A stretch of DNA of 6,877 nucleotides from NCBI GenBank assembly GCA_024277695.1, contig JAJRUR010000330.1, positions 1 through 6,877 of the forward strand. The letters are read 5' to 3'. This DNA comes from Bacteroidota bacterium. GTDB taxonomy: Bacteria; Bacteroidota; Bacteroidia; Chitinophagales; Saprospiraceae. This document shows positions 1 to 6,011 of the stretch, piece by piece (the first letter of the stretch is position 1; every line of letters begins with the position of its first letter). The notes below the pieces were generated by a model. The model saw nothing but the letters and a program-made list of their open reading frames with translations. It was not told the DNA's origin and did not search any database. The translations under genes and the position numbers were made by a program.

Positions 1-32
1 AAAAAAAGGCAAGACTTGAGGTCTTGCCTTTT
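1..32 (-). terminator. Intrinsic terminator after the lipoprotein gene
   Basis: A perfect 12-bp inverted repeat (4-15 AAAAGGCAAGAC and 21-32 GTCTTGCCTTTT) flanks a 5-nt loop. Read on the minus strand, a GC-containing hairpin is followed by a run of at least seven T residues that reaches the window edge (positions 7-1). It begins 24 bp past the lipoprotein stop codon and is the only convincing terminator among the minus-strand genes. It therefore probably ends transcription of the lipoprotein and whatever is co-transcribed with it. The stem also has A residues at its foot, so it could partly work in the opposite direction for a gene left of the window. Confidence 0.88.
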
Positions 33-55
33 GATTTTGATGCATCACTACAGGA

Positions 56-355
56 CTAGTGATTATGCCCTTCGTGACCGTCTTCTTTTTTTGCATCCTT
101 GTTCTCGACATATTTCATACCACATACGGGACAGTCGCCGGGTTTGTCTGCCCCACTTCCCTCGCAATGCATAGGACATACATAAGCTGATGTATATTCT
201 TTACCTTGCTTCGTTTTGATTTTCATCTTTGTGGGTTGCTCTGTTTTGGTGGTAGCATTATCAGATTCTGTTTTGGTTTTTCCTTTACAGGAAGCCATTG
301 AAAGGCTTAAGGCCAATACTGCTGATAAGAATAAAATAGATTTAAAGTACTTCAT
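56..355 (-). CDS. Heavy-metal-binding domain lipoprotein
   Basis: A 99-residue secreted lipoprotein predicted to bind a soft metal ion such as copper in the envelope. Residues 1-22 form a lipoprotein signal peptide (KYFK, a hydrophobic core, then lipobox M-A-S-C with Cys23 as the lipidated residue). A Lys/Thr-rich linker (24-55) leads to a compact domain at about 58-83 with YVCPMHC (Cys60, Met62, His63, Cys64) and CPVCGM (Cys75, Cys78, Met80) separated by Gly/Asp residues. This matches the heavy-metal-binding domain (HMBD, YHS-like) known from the N-termini of CusB-type efflux adaptors and some copper ATPases; here it stands alone. The tail HEGHNH adds three more possible ligands. The gene starts 63 bp after the porin stop codon and is followed by a strong terminator, so it is probably the last gene of the metal cassette. 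Metal identity is inferred; a copper chaperone or sink is the likeliest role. Confidence 0.85.
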   Translation of the reverse strand: MKYFKSILFLSAVLALSLSMASCKGKTKTESDNATTKTEQPTKMKIKTKQGKEYTSAYVCPMHCEGSGADKPGDCPVCGMKYVENKDAKKEDGHEGHNH

Positions 356-418
356 TTTAAAAGTTTAATTAGTGATTAAATGTGATATATAAAACGCTAA
401 AACTACAAAATAATTGGA

Positions 419-1795
419 TTAAATGGAAAATAATATACCCAAAACAACTGCAGTACTGCGCGCGTCTCGGTCACTATGCGTAGCTCCCGGATCGGCTTGA
501 TTGCCACCGGTCAGAAAATTTAGGGGAGCATAACCCTCAGTACGGATCACTTCAGCAAAGATTCTGGAGGTTTTTTGGACTTGAGCATTTAGCCCGAAGA
601 CGAGTTGATTTTGACGTTCCCATGGAGACCCTTTTGGACCTGCCTTAAAGTTAGAGAACTCGGCACTTAGGATATAAGTGATATCATCACCTGAGTTGAG
701 TTGATAGCTAGCGCCAATATCGATGGACGAAACTTTTGAGGCGGCAAATTCATTTAATGGGGGATTGGGGTTAAATGTTCCCGGCCAGACTTGGAGTGTC
801 TGCACAAATGATCCCTTGAGGATGAGTTGTTTGAGCGCGAGCCTGCCATAAACTGCATAGGCGGGATTGTCTTCTGTTCCGGGGTTAAAGTGTGCTATGG
901 GATATGATTGGTTGTATGCACTCCCTTTGAGATAAGAAGCTCCGATGCGCACTGTCGAGCTTTCATTGATCTGCGCCGTATAGTGGATATCTGCTGCCAT
1001 ATTGGACAGACGAGAGGGGACATTGGACGAGTCGATAGGCGAATTGACTGCTCTAAACTGTGCACCGCCTTGTAGGGCAGTCAGTGAGGCACTCAGTCCG
1101 GATTTTTTAAACCCAAGTGTAGCTCCGTAGCTCAATCCACCAAATGCATGCCACATGGTAGAATTGGTAAAAGGGCTGACGCTACCGGTCTGCCCAAATA
1201 GTACATCCATCTTGCCTATGGCGAGATAGACGGGTATTTTATTCAAATTTCCGATAGTCAAAAATGCTTTGCGCATATCTATCTGGTTCCTTCCCAAATC
1301 TGTAATTGTACCTGGTCCAAAACTCTGTTGCGGGCTATAAAGTAGCTCACCATAAGCTGTTATCCAGTCATTGACAGAGCCGACGATAGCCAACTGAGCA
1401 GAGTGGACAACTGCCTCACTGACGGTTTTGCCCAATTGGTTGCCCGATCCCGGATGTCGCATCAGATAAGCAAACTTATCCGCTGTATTGGATTGTTGAT
1501 AATCGGCAAGAGCAATCATAGAAAATCCAAAATTTAAGCTTTTGTCTGCGATGAGTCCGGAGGATTTGGCATCTATAAGCAACTCCAGCTTTTTGAGATT
1601 TTGGTTGGGTTCCATCATTCCTGCAGTGAGTGTGGTATTGAGACCAATAACTGGCGGAGTCACAGGCTGTTCATTGATATCCATGTGATCTTGTTCGGTT
1701 GTTTGCACATGGTGGTGATTGTGTTCTTGCCCGAGGAGGGCGGTGCTCAAGCAAAAATACATGCCGAGCACTAGCATCATGATGTTAGAGTTCAT
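419..1795 (-). CDS. LbtU-like outer-membrane beta-barrel porin
   Basis: A 458-residue protein predicted to sit in the outer membrane. Residues 1-22 are a Sec signal peptide with likely cleavage after ALLG. The mature N-terminus opens with a His cluster (EHNHHH, residues 24-29, plus His37) that could bind metal. From about residue 85 to the end the chain is a series of alternating amphipathic strands with Gly/Asn/Pro turns, typical of a 12-18-strand barrel. The segment around 140-202 (VNDWITAYGELLY, then FLTIGNLNKIPVY, GKMDVLFGQ) resembles the core of LbtU/DUF3573-type porins, the group that includes the Legionella legiobactin uptake porin; this is from memory of the family. The last strand (447-458, ending ILFSI) is hydrophobic as expected for a barrel end, although the final residue is Ile rather than Phe. 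It lies between the multicopper oxidase and the metal-binding lipoprotein, which argues for metal or metal-complex passage. Alternative: a general porin of unknown substrate. Confidence 0.72.
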   Translation of the reverse strand: MNSNIMMLVLGMYFCLSTALLGQEHNHHHVQTTEQDHMDINEQPVTPPVIGLNTTLTAGMMEPNQNLKKLELLIDAKSSGLIADKSLNFGFSMIALADYQQSNTADKFAYLMRHPGSGNQLGKTVSEAVVHSAQLAIVGSVNDWITAYGELLYSPQQSFGPGTITDLGRNQIDMRKAFLTIGNLNKIPVYLAIGKMDVLFGQTGSVSPFTNSTMWHAFGGLSYGATLGFKKSGLSASLTALQGGAQFRAVNSPIDSSNVPSRLSNMAADIHYTAQINESSTVRIGASYLKGSAYNQSYPIAHFNPGTEDNPAYAVYGRLALKQLILKGSFVQTLQVWPGTFNPNPPLNEFAASKVSSIDIGASYQLNSGDDITYILSAEFSNFKAGPKGSPWERQNQLVFGLNAQVQKTSRIFAEVIRTEGYAPLNFLTGGNQADPGATHSDRDARSTAVVLGILFSI

Positions 1796-1854
1796 TAGTC
1801 ATAGGTTTAGGTGAATAAATAAGTCGTATAGATATGTGTGCGTAATAAAATAAA

Positions 1855-1873
1855 TTGCATCGGTGCAAATGCA
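1855..1873. repeat. Short nested dyad upstream of the porin gene
   Basis: In the 161-bp gap between the oxidase and porin genes, TTGCA (1855-1859) and TGCAA (1864-1868) form an inverted repeat around TCGG. A second pair, TGCAT (1856-1860) and ATGCA (1869-1873), overlaps it. The element lies about 60 bp upstream of the porin start codon and could be an operator or part of a small hairpin. The rest of the gap shows an A/T tract (1901-1920) and no clean terminator or promoter. A perfect dyad this short can occur by chance. Confidence 0.25.
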
Positions 1874-1956
1874 GTTTAATGATTTTGGCACATTTCCTAG
1901 TTTTTTATTTTTTTTATTTGGTTCGTTAAACTATCTATATTTGGCAATGCCCAAAA

Positions 1957-3963
1957 TTACTCTTTTATAACTTTAAATGTAGCATAGCGATCTCCTGCTA
2001 TCAAGTGTAGGAGATACATACCAACCGGATAATCTCCTAAGTGGATAATCTCTTGTAGTCGAGATGATTTGACTTCTTGGAGTAGTTTTCCTGAAGCGTC
2101 ATATAATCGCATGATAGTACCGGACTGCGGCAGATCTATCTTGATGAGATCATTTGTCGGGTTAGGTGACAGGCTGACTCCGGTCAGGAGCTGATCTTCA
2201 GTAGAAGTCGTTGTGTCCACAACAGTAAACTGTCCCATCATACCTGCGTCCTCGTGTGTGAGCATATGACAGTGGTACATGTACGGGATTTCGTCATCAG
2301 CAAATGTCTCAAACTTAGTGATAAAACGTACCGTTCCATTCATAGGAGGTACGATAACTACATCTTTTCTACCCCGTTCATTGAGCGGGACTGGAGTACC
2401 GTTTCGGTCGAGGATATAGAACTGTACATCATGAATATGAAACGGATGTGCGATCATAGATTGATTTCTGATTTCCCAAATTTCAACATTATTGAGGGGT
2501 ATCTCATAATTAATTACATCGATATCAAAACCAGCTCCATTGATTACAAAAGGACCATTGACCATATTTGAAGGACCGAATGTCTCCGGAGTAAAGACAA
2601 GGGTACGGGTCTCATTGGTCTGAGCTTGATCCCAAGGAGACAGGGTAACCAAGTCAGTGGGGATACTTGTTACGGCTTGATCTGTGGGTGCAATAACATC
2701 TAGCTCCAACACCTCAAAATCGCTACCGTTGAGTGGGTTGTCCTCATATCCGGGGATGCGCATCATGGCATTCATGCCTACTTGAGCTGCTCCGTAATAT
2801 CCTCTCGGTATTTCGGAAGCATAACTCATCAAATTCAGTTTTTGTCCATTCATCTGTGACAAATCAACCAATATCTCAGCGCGCTCACCAGGGACCAGCA
2901 TTAGGCGTGTAAGTTGGACAGGTTTTTCGAGCAATCCTCCGTCGGATGCTATCTGATAGAAAGTTCTGTTATCAGACATTCCAAAATTAAAAATCCTTTG
3001 AGAAGCACCGTTAAGCAACCTGAGTCGAACAACTTGAGCAGGCAGTTGGACCGTGGCATTTCGAGTAGCATTGGCAAGGACAACCGTATCGAGTGCATTC
3101 TCTCCTAGTACGATCTGTTTATCTTGTGTAAAAGTTTTGGTCTGCACAGCGATGGGAATGTCATCGACTCCATAAGTCCTCGGGAGGTTCAGGGCAGCTT
3201 CTTCTTCGTCTTGTACAATTATGAAACCGGCTAGACCCTGCAAGACGTGGTCATTGGTCTTCATATGGAGGTGGGGGTGGTACCAGTATGTAGCTGCCTT
3301 GTCTAGTACATTGAACTGAGGGTTCCAAACCGTACCCGGTTCGATTACCGTATGTGGACCGCCATCATTGGCAGCAGAGACATGCATACCATGCCAGTGT
3401 ATGGTTGTGCGTTCGCCTATTTGATTATCTACTTTGATATCAACAAACTGTCCTTTTTGTAGCAGGAGTGTTGGTCCTAAAATATTGCCATTTACTCCTA
3501 ATGTGGCGGTTGATGTACCTGTATAGAACTCGAATTGAGATTGTTGCAAGGTGAGATCTATGTTTTGACCGGATAAAAGAGCCGGGATGAGGAGAGGTTT
3601 TTTAGTATTGACGATCCCACCGACTACCGTAAAGTCAGCACTTTGGCTCTCGTAGTCCGTTCCGGTATTGACTTGAATGACTTTGATGCGTACAGAGTTA
3701 CTATTTATATTGGGGATGGTCCAGTCGTATTCGAGTTGACTACCATCGATATCTGTCTGGAGTATATCCCAATTGGTGCCTCCATCCAAGGATATCTGTA
3801 GCTCCCAATGTTCGATATTGTGTTGGATGACATTATGCCATTTGATGGTTATCATATCACCGGCTTGTAGCATTTCTCCTCCTTTCGGATAGTCCAACTC
3901 TACATGGGCTTGCATGCTAAGGTGAAAAAATATAAGCATCCAAAGAGTAGTTAGATATTTCAT
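1957..3963 (-). CDS. Secreted multicopper oxidase with T9SS sorting domain
   Basis: A 668-residue laccase/CueO-type oxidase that couples one-electron oxidation of a substrate (Cu(I), Fe(II), Mn(II) or phenols) to reduction of O2 to water. Residues 1-19 are a Sec signal peptide. Residues about 20-114 form a small beta-sandwich that starts VELDYPKGGE and resembles Kre9/Knh1-type surface domains. The cupredoxin core covers about 125-582. All four copper motifs are intact: HWHG (189-192), HPH (229-231), HPFHIH (506-511) and HCH-x3-H-x4-M (564-575). By family convention this gives type 1 ligands His506, Cys565, His570 and Met575; type 2 His189 and His509; type 3 His191, 229, 231, 511, 564 and 566. 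A Thr/Ser linker leads to a C-terminal Por/T9SS sorting domain (about 593-668, with LSPNPTND and YPVGMYLLHL). The product should therefore be exported across the outer membrane and held on the surface or released. The extra N- and C-terminal domains make it longer than CueO (about 500). Substrate is unproven; the neighbours favour copper detoxification or metal oxidation. Confidence 0.95.
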   Translation of the reverse strand: MKYLTTLWMLIFFHLSMQAHVELDYPKGGEMLQAGDMITIKWHNVIQHNIEHWELQISLDGGTNWDILQTDIDGSQLEYDWTIPNINSNSVRIKVIQVNTGTDYESQSADFTVVGGIVNTKKPLLIPALLSGQNIDLTLQQSQFEFYTGTSTATLGVNGNILGPTLLLQKGQFVDIKVDNQIGERTTIHWHGMHVSAANDGGPHTVIEPGTVWNPQFNVLDKAATYWYHPHLHMKTNDHVLQGLAGFIIVQDEEEAALNLPRTYGVDDIPIAVQTKTFTQDKQIVLGENALDTVVLANATRNATVQLPAQVVRLRLLNGASQRIFNFGMSDNRTFYQIASDGGLLEKPVQLTRLMLVPGERAEILVDLSQMNGQKLNLMSYASEIPRGYYGAAQVGMNAMMRIPGYEDNPLNGSDFEVLELDVIAPTDQAVTSIPTDLVTLSPWDQAQTNETRTLVFTPETFGPSNMVNGPFVINGAGFDIDVINYEIPLNNVEIWEIRNQSMIAHPFHIHDVQFYILDRNGTPVPLNERGRKDVVIVPPMNGTVRFITKFETFADDEIPYMYHCHMLTHEDAGMMGQFTVVDTTTSTEDQLLTGVSLSPNPTNDLIKIDLPQSGTIMRLYDASGKLLQEVKSSRLQEIIHLGDYPVGMYLLHLIAGDRYATFKVIKE

Positions 3964-4011
3964 AATAAGAATTTTTTAGTGGGTATTGAAACTGTTATGT
4001 ACATATACTTA

Positions 4012-4041
4012 CAAAACTACACAGATATGTGGATAAATTAA
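4012..4041 (-). promoter_or_regulatory. Likely promoter of the multicopper oxidase gene
   Basis: On the minus strand a perfect Bacteroidota -7 box, TAGTTTTG (matching TAnnTTTG), lies at 4019-4012. Nineteen bases further upstream TTA (4041-4039) matches two of three bases of the -33 TTG. Transcription would start near 4006, giving an untranslated leader of about 43 nt before the ATG at 3963. This is the only clear match in the 132-bp gap after the reductase gene, so the oxidase can probably be transcribed on its own. The match rests on pattern alone. Confidence 0.45.
4028..4036 (-). promoter_or_regulatory. Exact DnaA-box 9-mer in the oxidase promoter spacer
   Basis: TTATCCACA on the minus strand, an exact match to the high-affinity DnaA box. 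It lies between the proposed -33 and -7 elements of the oxidase gene, where a bound protein would block RNA polymerase. Whether DnaA binds here is unknown. Confidence 0.35.
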
Positions 4042-4095
4042 AATTTTGGCTGTCCTATATCCTGTAACATTAGTCACATAAATAACTAATCTACA

Positions 4096-4845
4096 TTAGC
4101 CATAGAGCTCATAGTGGATATTTTCTTTTGGTATGCTCATTTTGAGCAAAAGGTTGGCTACAGTCTCATCGATCATATCTGACCAACCGCAGATATAAAA
4201 ATGAGCATCCTTACGGTTATTGTAAGCACCCATATAGATAGGGTGTACATAGCCTGAACGGATATCGAGAGGCAGTTTGAGGTTTTGGATATCTTCAGCA
4301 GTCAACCTACTGAGTGCTATACTGTAGCTAAAATTAGGATCTTGCGCTGCCCAAGCAGCCAACTGATCGCGATATAGAATACCATCTGCAAAACGGGTTC
4401 CGAATATCAGGTGGATAGGTCCGTGCTGTATCTTTTTCTCTTGGATATGCATCAACATGGATCGAAAGGGTGCGACTCCGGTTCCGGTGGCGATCATTAC
4501 ATTGGTACGATCCAGGTTTTTTGGAATCGTAAACGTTCCGGAGGGCTCTTTGAATCGTATCTTGGTACCAATACTTACATGATTCCAAAAATAGTCTGAG
4601 GCACTGCCACCTTCTAAATGGACTATACACAGTTCGATGATATCCGTACCGTCAGGAGCATTGGCTATCGAGTAAGATCTCCATCGCTGTTTTCGTTTTT
4701 CTCCCAATGGCAGATCTGTAACGATAAACTGTCCCGGTACAAAGTCCAATTGTTGCACTTCGTGCACCTGGAGCCAAAACCGCTTAGTTGTAGGTGATTC
4801 GTCTTGAATGCGGATTACCGAACCGTGATACCATTTTGCTTTCAT
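4096..4845 (-). CDS. Ferredoxin-NADP reductase-like flavoprotein
   Basis: A 249-residue cytoplasmic oxidoreductase of the ferredoxin-NADP+ reductase (FNR) fold, close in length to E. coli Fpr (248), with no fused iron-sulfur domain. It should move electrons between NAD(P)H and a one-electron carrier such as ferredoxin or flavodoxin through FAD. Counting from the ATG at 4845, the FAD domain (about 1-105) has RSYS (56-59) and the pyrophosphate-binding GGSAS (79-83). The nucleotide domain (about 113-249) has the Gly-rich loop TGTGVAP (120-126), FGTR (148-151, often NADP-phosphate contacts) and CG-x3-M (219-224). It ends HYELYG, a common FNR-family C-terminus. A TTG codon directly precedes the ATG (4848) and could also start translation, adding one residue; the ATG is preferred. 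The gene follows the kinase by 27 bp, suggesting one transcript. The electron partner is not visible here, and an oxygenase reductase component is the main alternative. Confidence 0.85.
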   Translation of the reverse strand: MKAKWYHGSVIRIQDESPTTKRFWLQVHEVQQLDFVPGQFIVTDLPLGEKRKQRWRSYSIANAPDGTDIIELCIVHLEGGSASDYFWNHVSIGTKIRFKEPSGTFTIPKNLDRTNVMIATGTGVAPFRSMLMHIQEKKIQHGPIHLIFGTRFADGILYRDQLAAWAAQDPNFSYSIALSRLTAEDIQNLKLPLDIRSGYVHPIYMGAYNNRKDAHFYICGWSDMIDETVANLLLKMSIPKENIHYELYG

Positions 4846-4872
4846 CAAGCATATGACAATCGGAAGACATAT

Positions 4873-5793
4873 TTAGTTCTCGCTCAACACAATATCTTCG
4901 TAGCGAAATATTCGATCGAAGCCTTTTTCTGCAAAATATTTGCGAGTATCTTCGGCAGAACGATCACTGGTGATGAGGATCATGTCACCTCCCCAAGCTC
5001 CGAGGGATTTGATTTTGCCCCAATAACCTCTAAAGTGGAGATCTTGGACTTTTGGTCTTTCCAAAAAGTGGGATAAGATATCTTCATGTCGGCTGATGAG
5101 TGTCTCGAAATGGCTATAGCGTTTGACTCTTGAGATTTTTTGTGTGAGGTCGGATAGATCTTGGATAATCTCAGATGCAGGCTTACCCAACGACCGATAG
5201 GCTTCGACTTCGCTTGATGTCCGGGCTTTTTGGTTTAGTGATGCGAAGTAGAGTTGGTCTTTAAAGATCGGATCAAAAGCGGCCAACTTGATTTCGGGCT
5301 GTCCATTGAGTTTTTGATAGAAGATAGGTTTATCGCGATCACAACATGCGATGTCATAACCGGATCCTCCCAAACTGAGTGCTAGGAGTTCATAGGGATC
5401 CACGTCTGCCCATTGCGAGATACAATAGATGAGCGTAGCACTAGAGCCCAGTCCCATATCTCGATCAAACTCGAGTTGGGAGATCACACGCACCCCTTTC
5501 CAAGAGGATAAAAAGTCTGAATTGAGCTTACAAGCAGAGGACAAAATCATCCCCAAGTCAGCTGCCATGCGATCATCTGTAGATTTGATGTGTGAAAAAT
5601 CAAAAAGACTCAGTGTACACGAAAACCATATATCACCGTTTTTGTCGAGGCTCTTCCATTTGATATCCGAGCCGCGACCGGTAGTTATTTCAAACTGTTG
5701 ACCTAACTTGGTAGGTAGAGCCAATGCTAGTCCACCATCCAGTACAGCGTATTCGCCTGTAAGTAAAATTTTTCCGTTTGCTCTTATCTTCAA
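4873..5793 (-). CDS. GYDIA-type GHMP small-molecule kinase
   Basis: A 306-residue ATP-dependent kinase of the GHMP superfamily (galactokinase, homoserine, mevalonate, phosphomevalonate kinases). Motif 1, NGKILLTGEYAVLDG (6-20), opens the protein. The phosphate-binding loop is MGLGSSAT (113-120). GSGYDIA (143-149) names the Bacteroidota subgroup, and its Asp147 sits where mevalonate kinases have SGxD with the catalytic Asp. Motif 3 is SLGAWGGD (263-270). The true substrate of this subgroup is, as far as I know, unsettled; mevalonate-pathway kinases are its nearest relatives, so an isoprenoid role is possible. The start is TTG at 5793: an in-frame TAA lies only one codon further upstream (5799-5797), no in-frame ATG precedes motif 1, and the family normally begins just before this motif. 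The reductase gene follows after 27 bp. No mevalonate-pathway gene is next to it in this window. Confidence 0.87.
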   Translation of the reverse strand: MKIRANGKILLTGEYAVLDGGLALALPTKLGQQFEITTGRGSDIKWKSLDKNGDIWFSCTLSLFDFSHIKSTDDRMAADLGMILSSACKLNSDFLSSWKGVRVISQLEFDRDMGLGSSATLIYCISQWADVDPYELLALSLGGSGYDIACCDRDKPIFYQKLNGQPEIKLAAFDPIFKDQLYFASLNQKARTSSEVEAYRSLGKPASEIIQDLSDLTQKISRVKRYSHFETLISRHEDILSHFLERPKVQDLHFRGYWGKIKSLGAWGGDMILITSDRSAEDTRKYFAEKGFDRIFRYEDIVLSEN

Positions 5794-5825
5794 GATTTAT
5801 CTTGTTGGGGGGTAAAACAATAGCG

Positions 5826-5833
5826 CAAAGTAA
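5826..5833 (-). promoter_or_regulatory. Possible -7 box for the kinase-reductase transcript
   Basis: On the minus strand TTACTTTG (5833-5826) matches TAnnTTTG at seven of eight positions and is followed by CGC. The divergent nadE -7 box is also followed by CGC, so both sides share TTTGCGC. Transcription would start near 5819, about 26 nt before the TTG start. No good -33 TTG lies at the right distance. Confidence 0.28.
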
Positions 5834-5872
5834 ATCAATCCCAGACACAAATACTTAATTTTTTACTACGAG

Positions 5873-5881
5873 TTATCCACA
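5873..5881 (+). promoter_or_regulatory. Exact DnaA-box 9-mer in the divergent intergenic region
   Basis: TTATCCACA matches the high-affinity DnaA box exactly. It lies in the 218-bp gap between the kinase and nadE, flanked by A/T-rich stretches (5853-5866 and 5881-5893). It is a single copy in this gap, so it is not by itself a replication origin; it could be a DnaA regulatory or titration site. Confidence 0.35.
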
Positions 5882-5911
5882 ATATGTTAATTAAGCTCTT
5901 ATGGGCTCTTT

Positions 5912-5937
5912 TTTTGCCATTCTACCCTCAGGCAAAA
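5912..5937. repeat. Inverted repeat upstream of nadE
   Basis: TTTTGCC (5912-5918) and GGCAAAA (5931-5937) form a perfect 7-bp dyad with a 12-base centre, about 75 bp upstream of the nadE start and 43 bp upstream of its -7 box. CTACCCT occurs twice nearby (5922-5928 and 5940-5946), once inside the dyad centre. Neither strand has a T-run after the hairpin, so it is not an obvious terminator. A repressor or activator site for nadE or the divergent kinase is possible. Confidence 0.3.
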
Positions 5938-5979
5938 TACTACCCTTGTGGCTATGCAACAATATCTCCTCAAAACCGC

Positions 5980-5987
5980 TACATTTG
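5980..5987 (+). promoter_or_regulatory. nadE: Likely -7 promoter box of nadE
   Basis: TACATTTG is a perfect match to the Bacteroidota -7 consensus TAnnTTTG and lies 24 bp upstream of the nadE ATG, giving a short leader of roughly 18 nt. No TTG is found at the usual 17-23 bp further upstream, so the -33 element is weak or activator-dependent. Confidence 0.45.
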
Positions 5988-6011
5988 CGCAGTACATATT
6001 TTTGGATCTTT

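Noticed and set aside
356..418. Separate promoter for the lipoprotein gene (TTATTTTG or TAGTTTTA as -7 box)
   Set aside because: Each has one mismatch to TAnnTTTG and neither has a TTG at the right distance; the 63-bp spacing fits read-through from the porin equally well.
2254..2571. Plus-strand open frame of 105 codons
   Set aside because: It is antisense to the conserved C-terminal copper-binding part of the oxidase and its translation resembles no known family; it arises from the codon pattern of the real gene.
2914..3108. Plus-strand open frame of 64 codons
   Set aside because: Antisense to the middle cupredoxin domain of the oxidase, with no recognisable motif or start signal.
4069..4090. 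ATTAGT-N10-ACTAAT inverted repeat after the reductase gene, considered as a terminator
   Set aside because: Only six A/T-rich base pairs, a long loop, and no T-run following it on the minus strand.
4334..4630. Minus-strand open frame of 98 codons and a plus-strand frame at 4411-4599
   Set aside because: Both lie wholly inside the reductase gene in other frames; the reductase frame carries the FAD and NAD(P) motifs.
4804..5076. Plus-strand open frame of 90 codons
   Set aside because: Antisense across the ends of the kinase and reductase genes; composition looks like a shadow frame.
5429..5701. Plus-strand open frame of 90 codons
   Set aside because: Antisense to the kinase, including its phosphate-binding loop, with no supporting signal.
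5893..5915. T-run after a GC-containing segment upstream of nadE, considered as a plus-strand terminator
   Set aside because: The GCTCTT copies before the T-run are direct, not inverted, repeats, so no stable hairpin forms, and no plus-strand gene ends here.
5794..6011. Replication origin in the kinase/nadE gap
   Set aside because: Only one exact DnaA box lies in the gap, and no DnaA-box cluster, duplex-unwinding repeats or dnaA/dnaN genes are visible.
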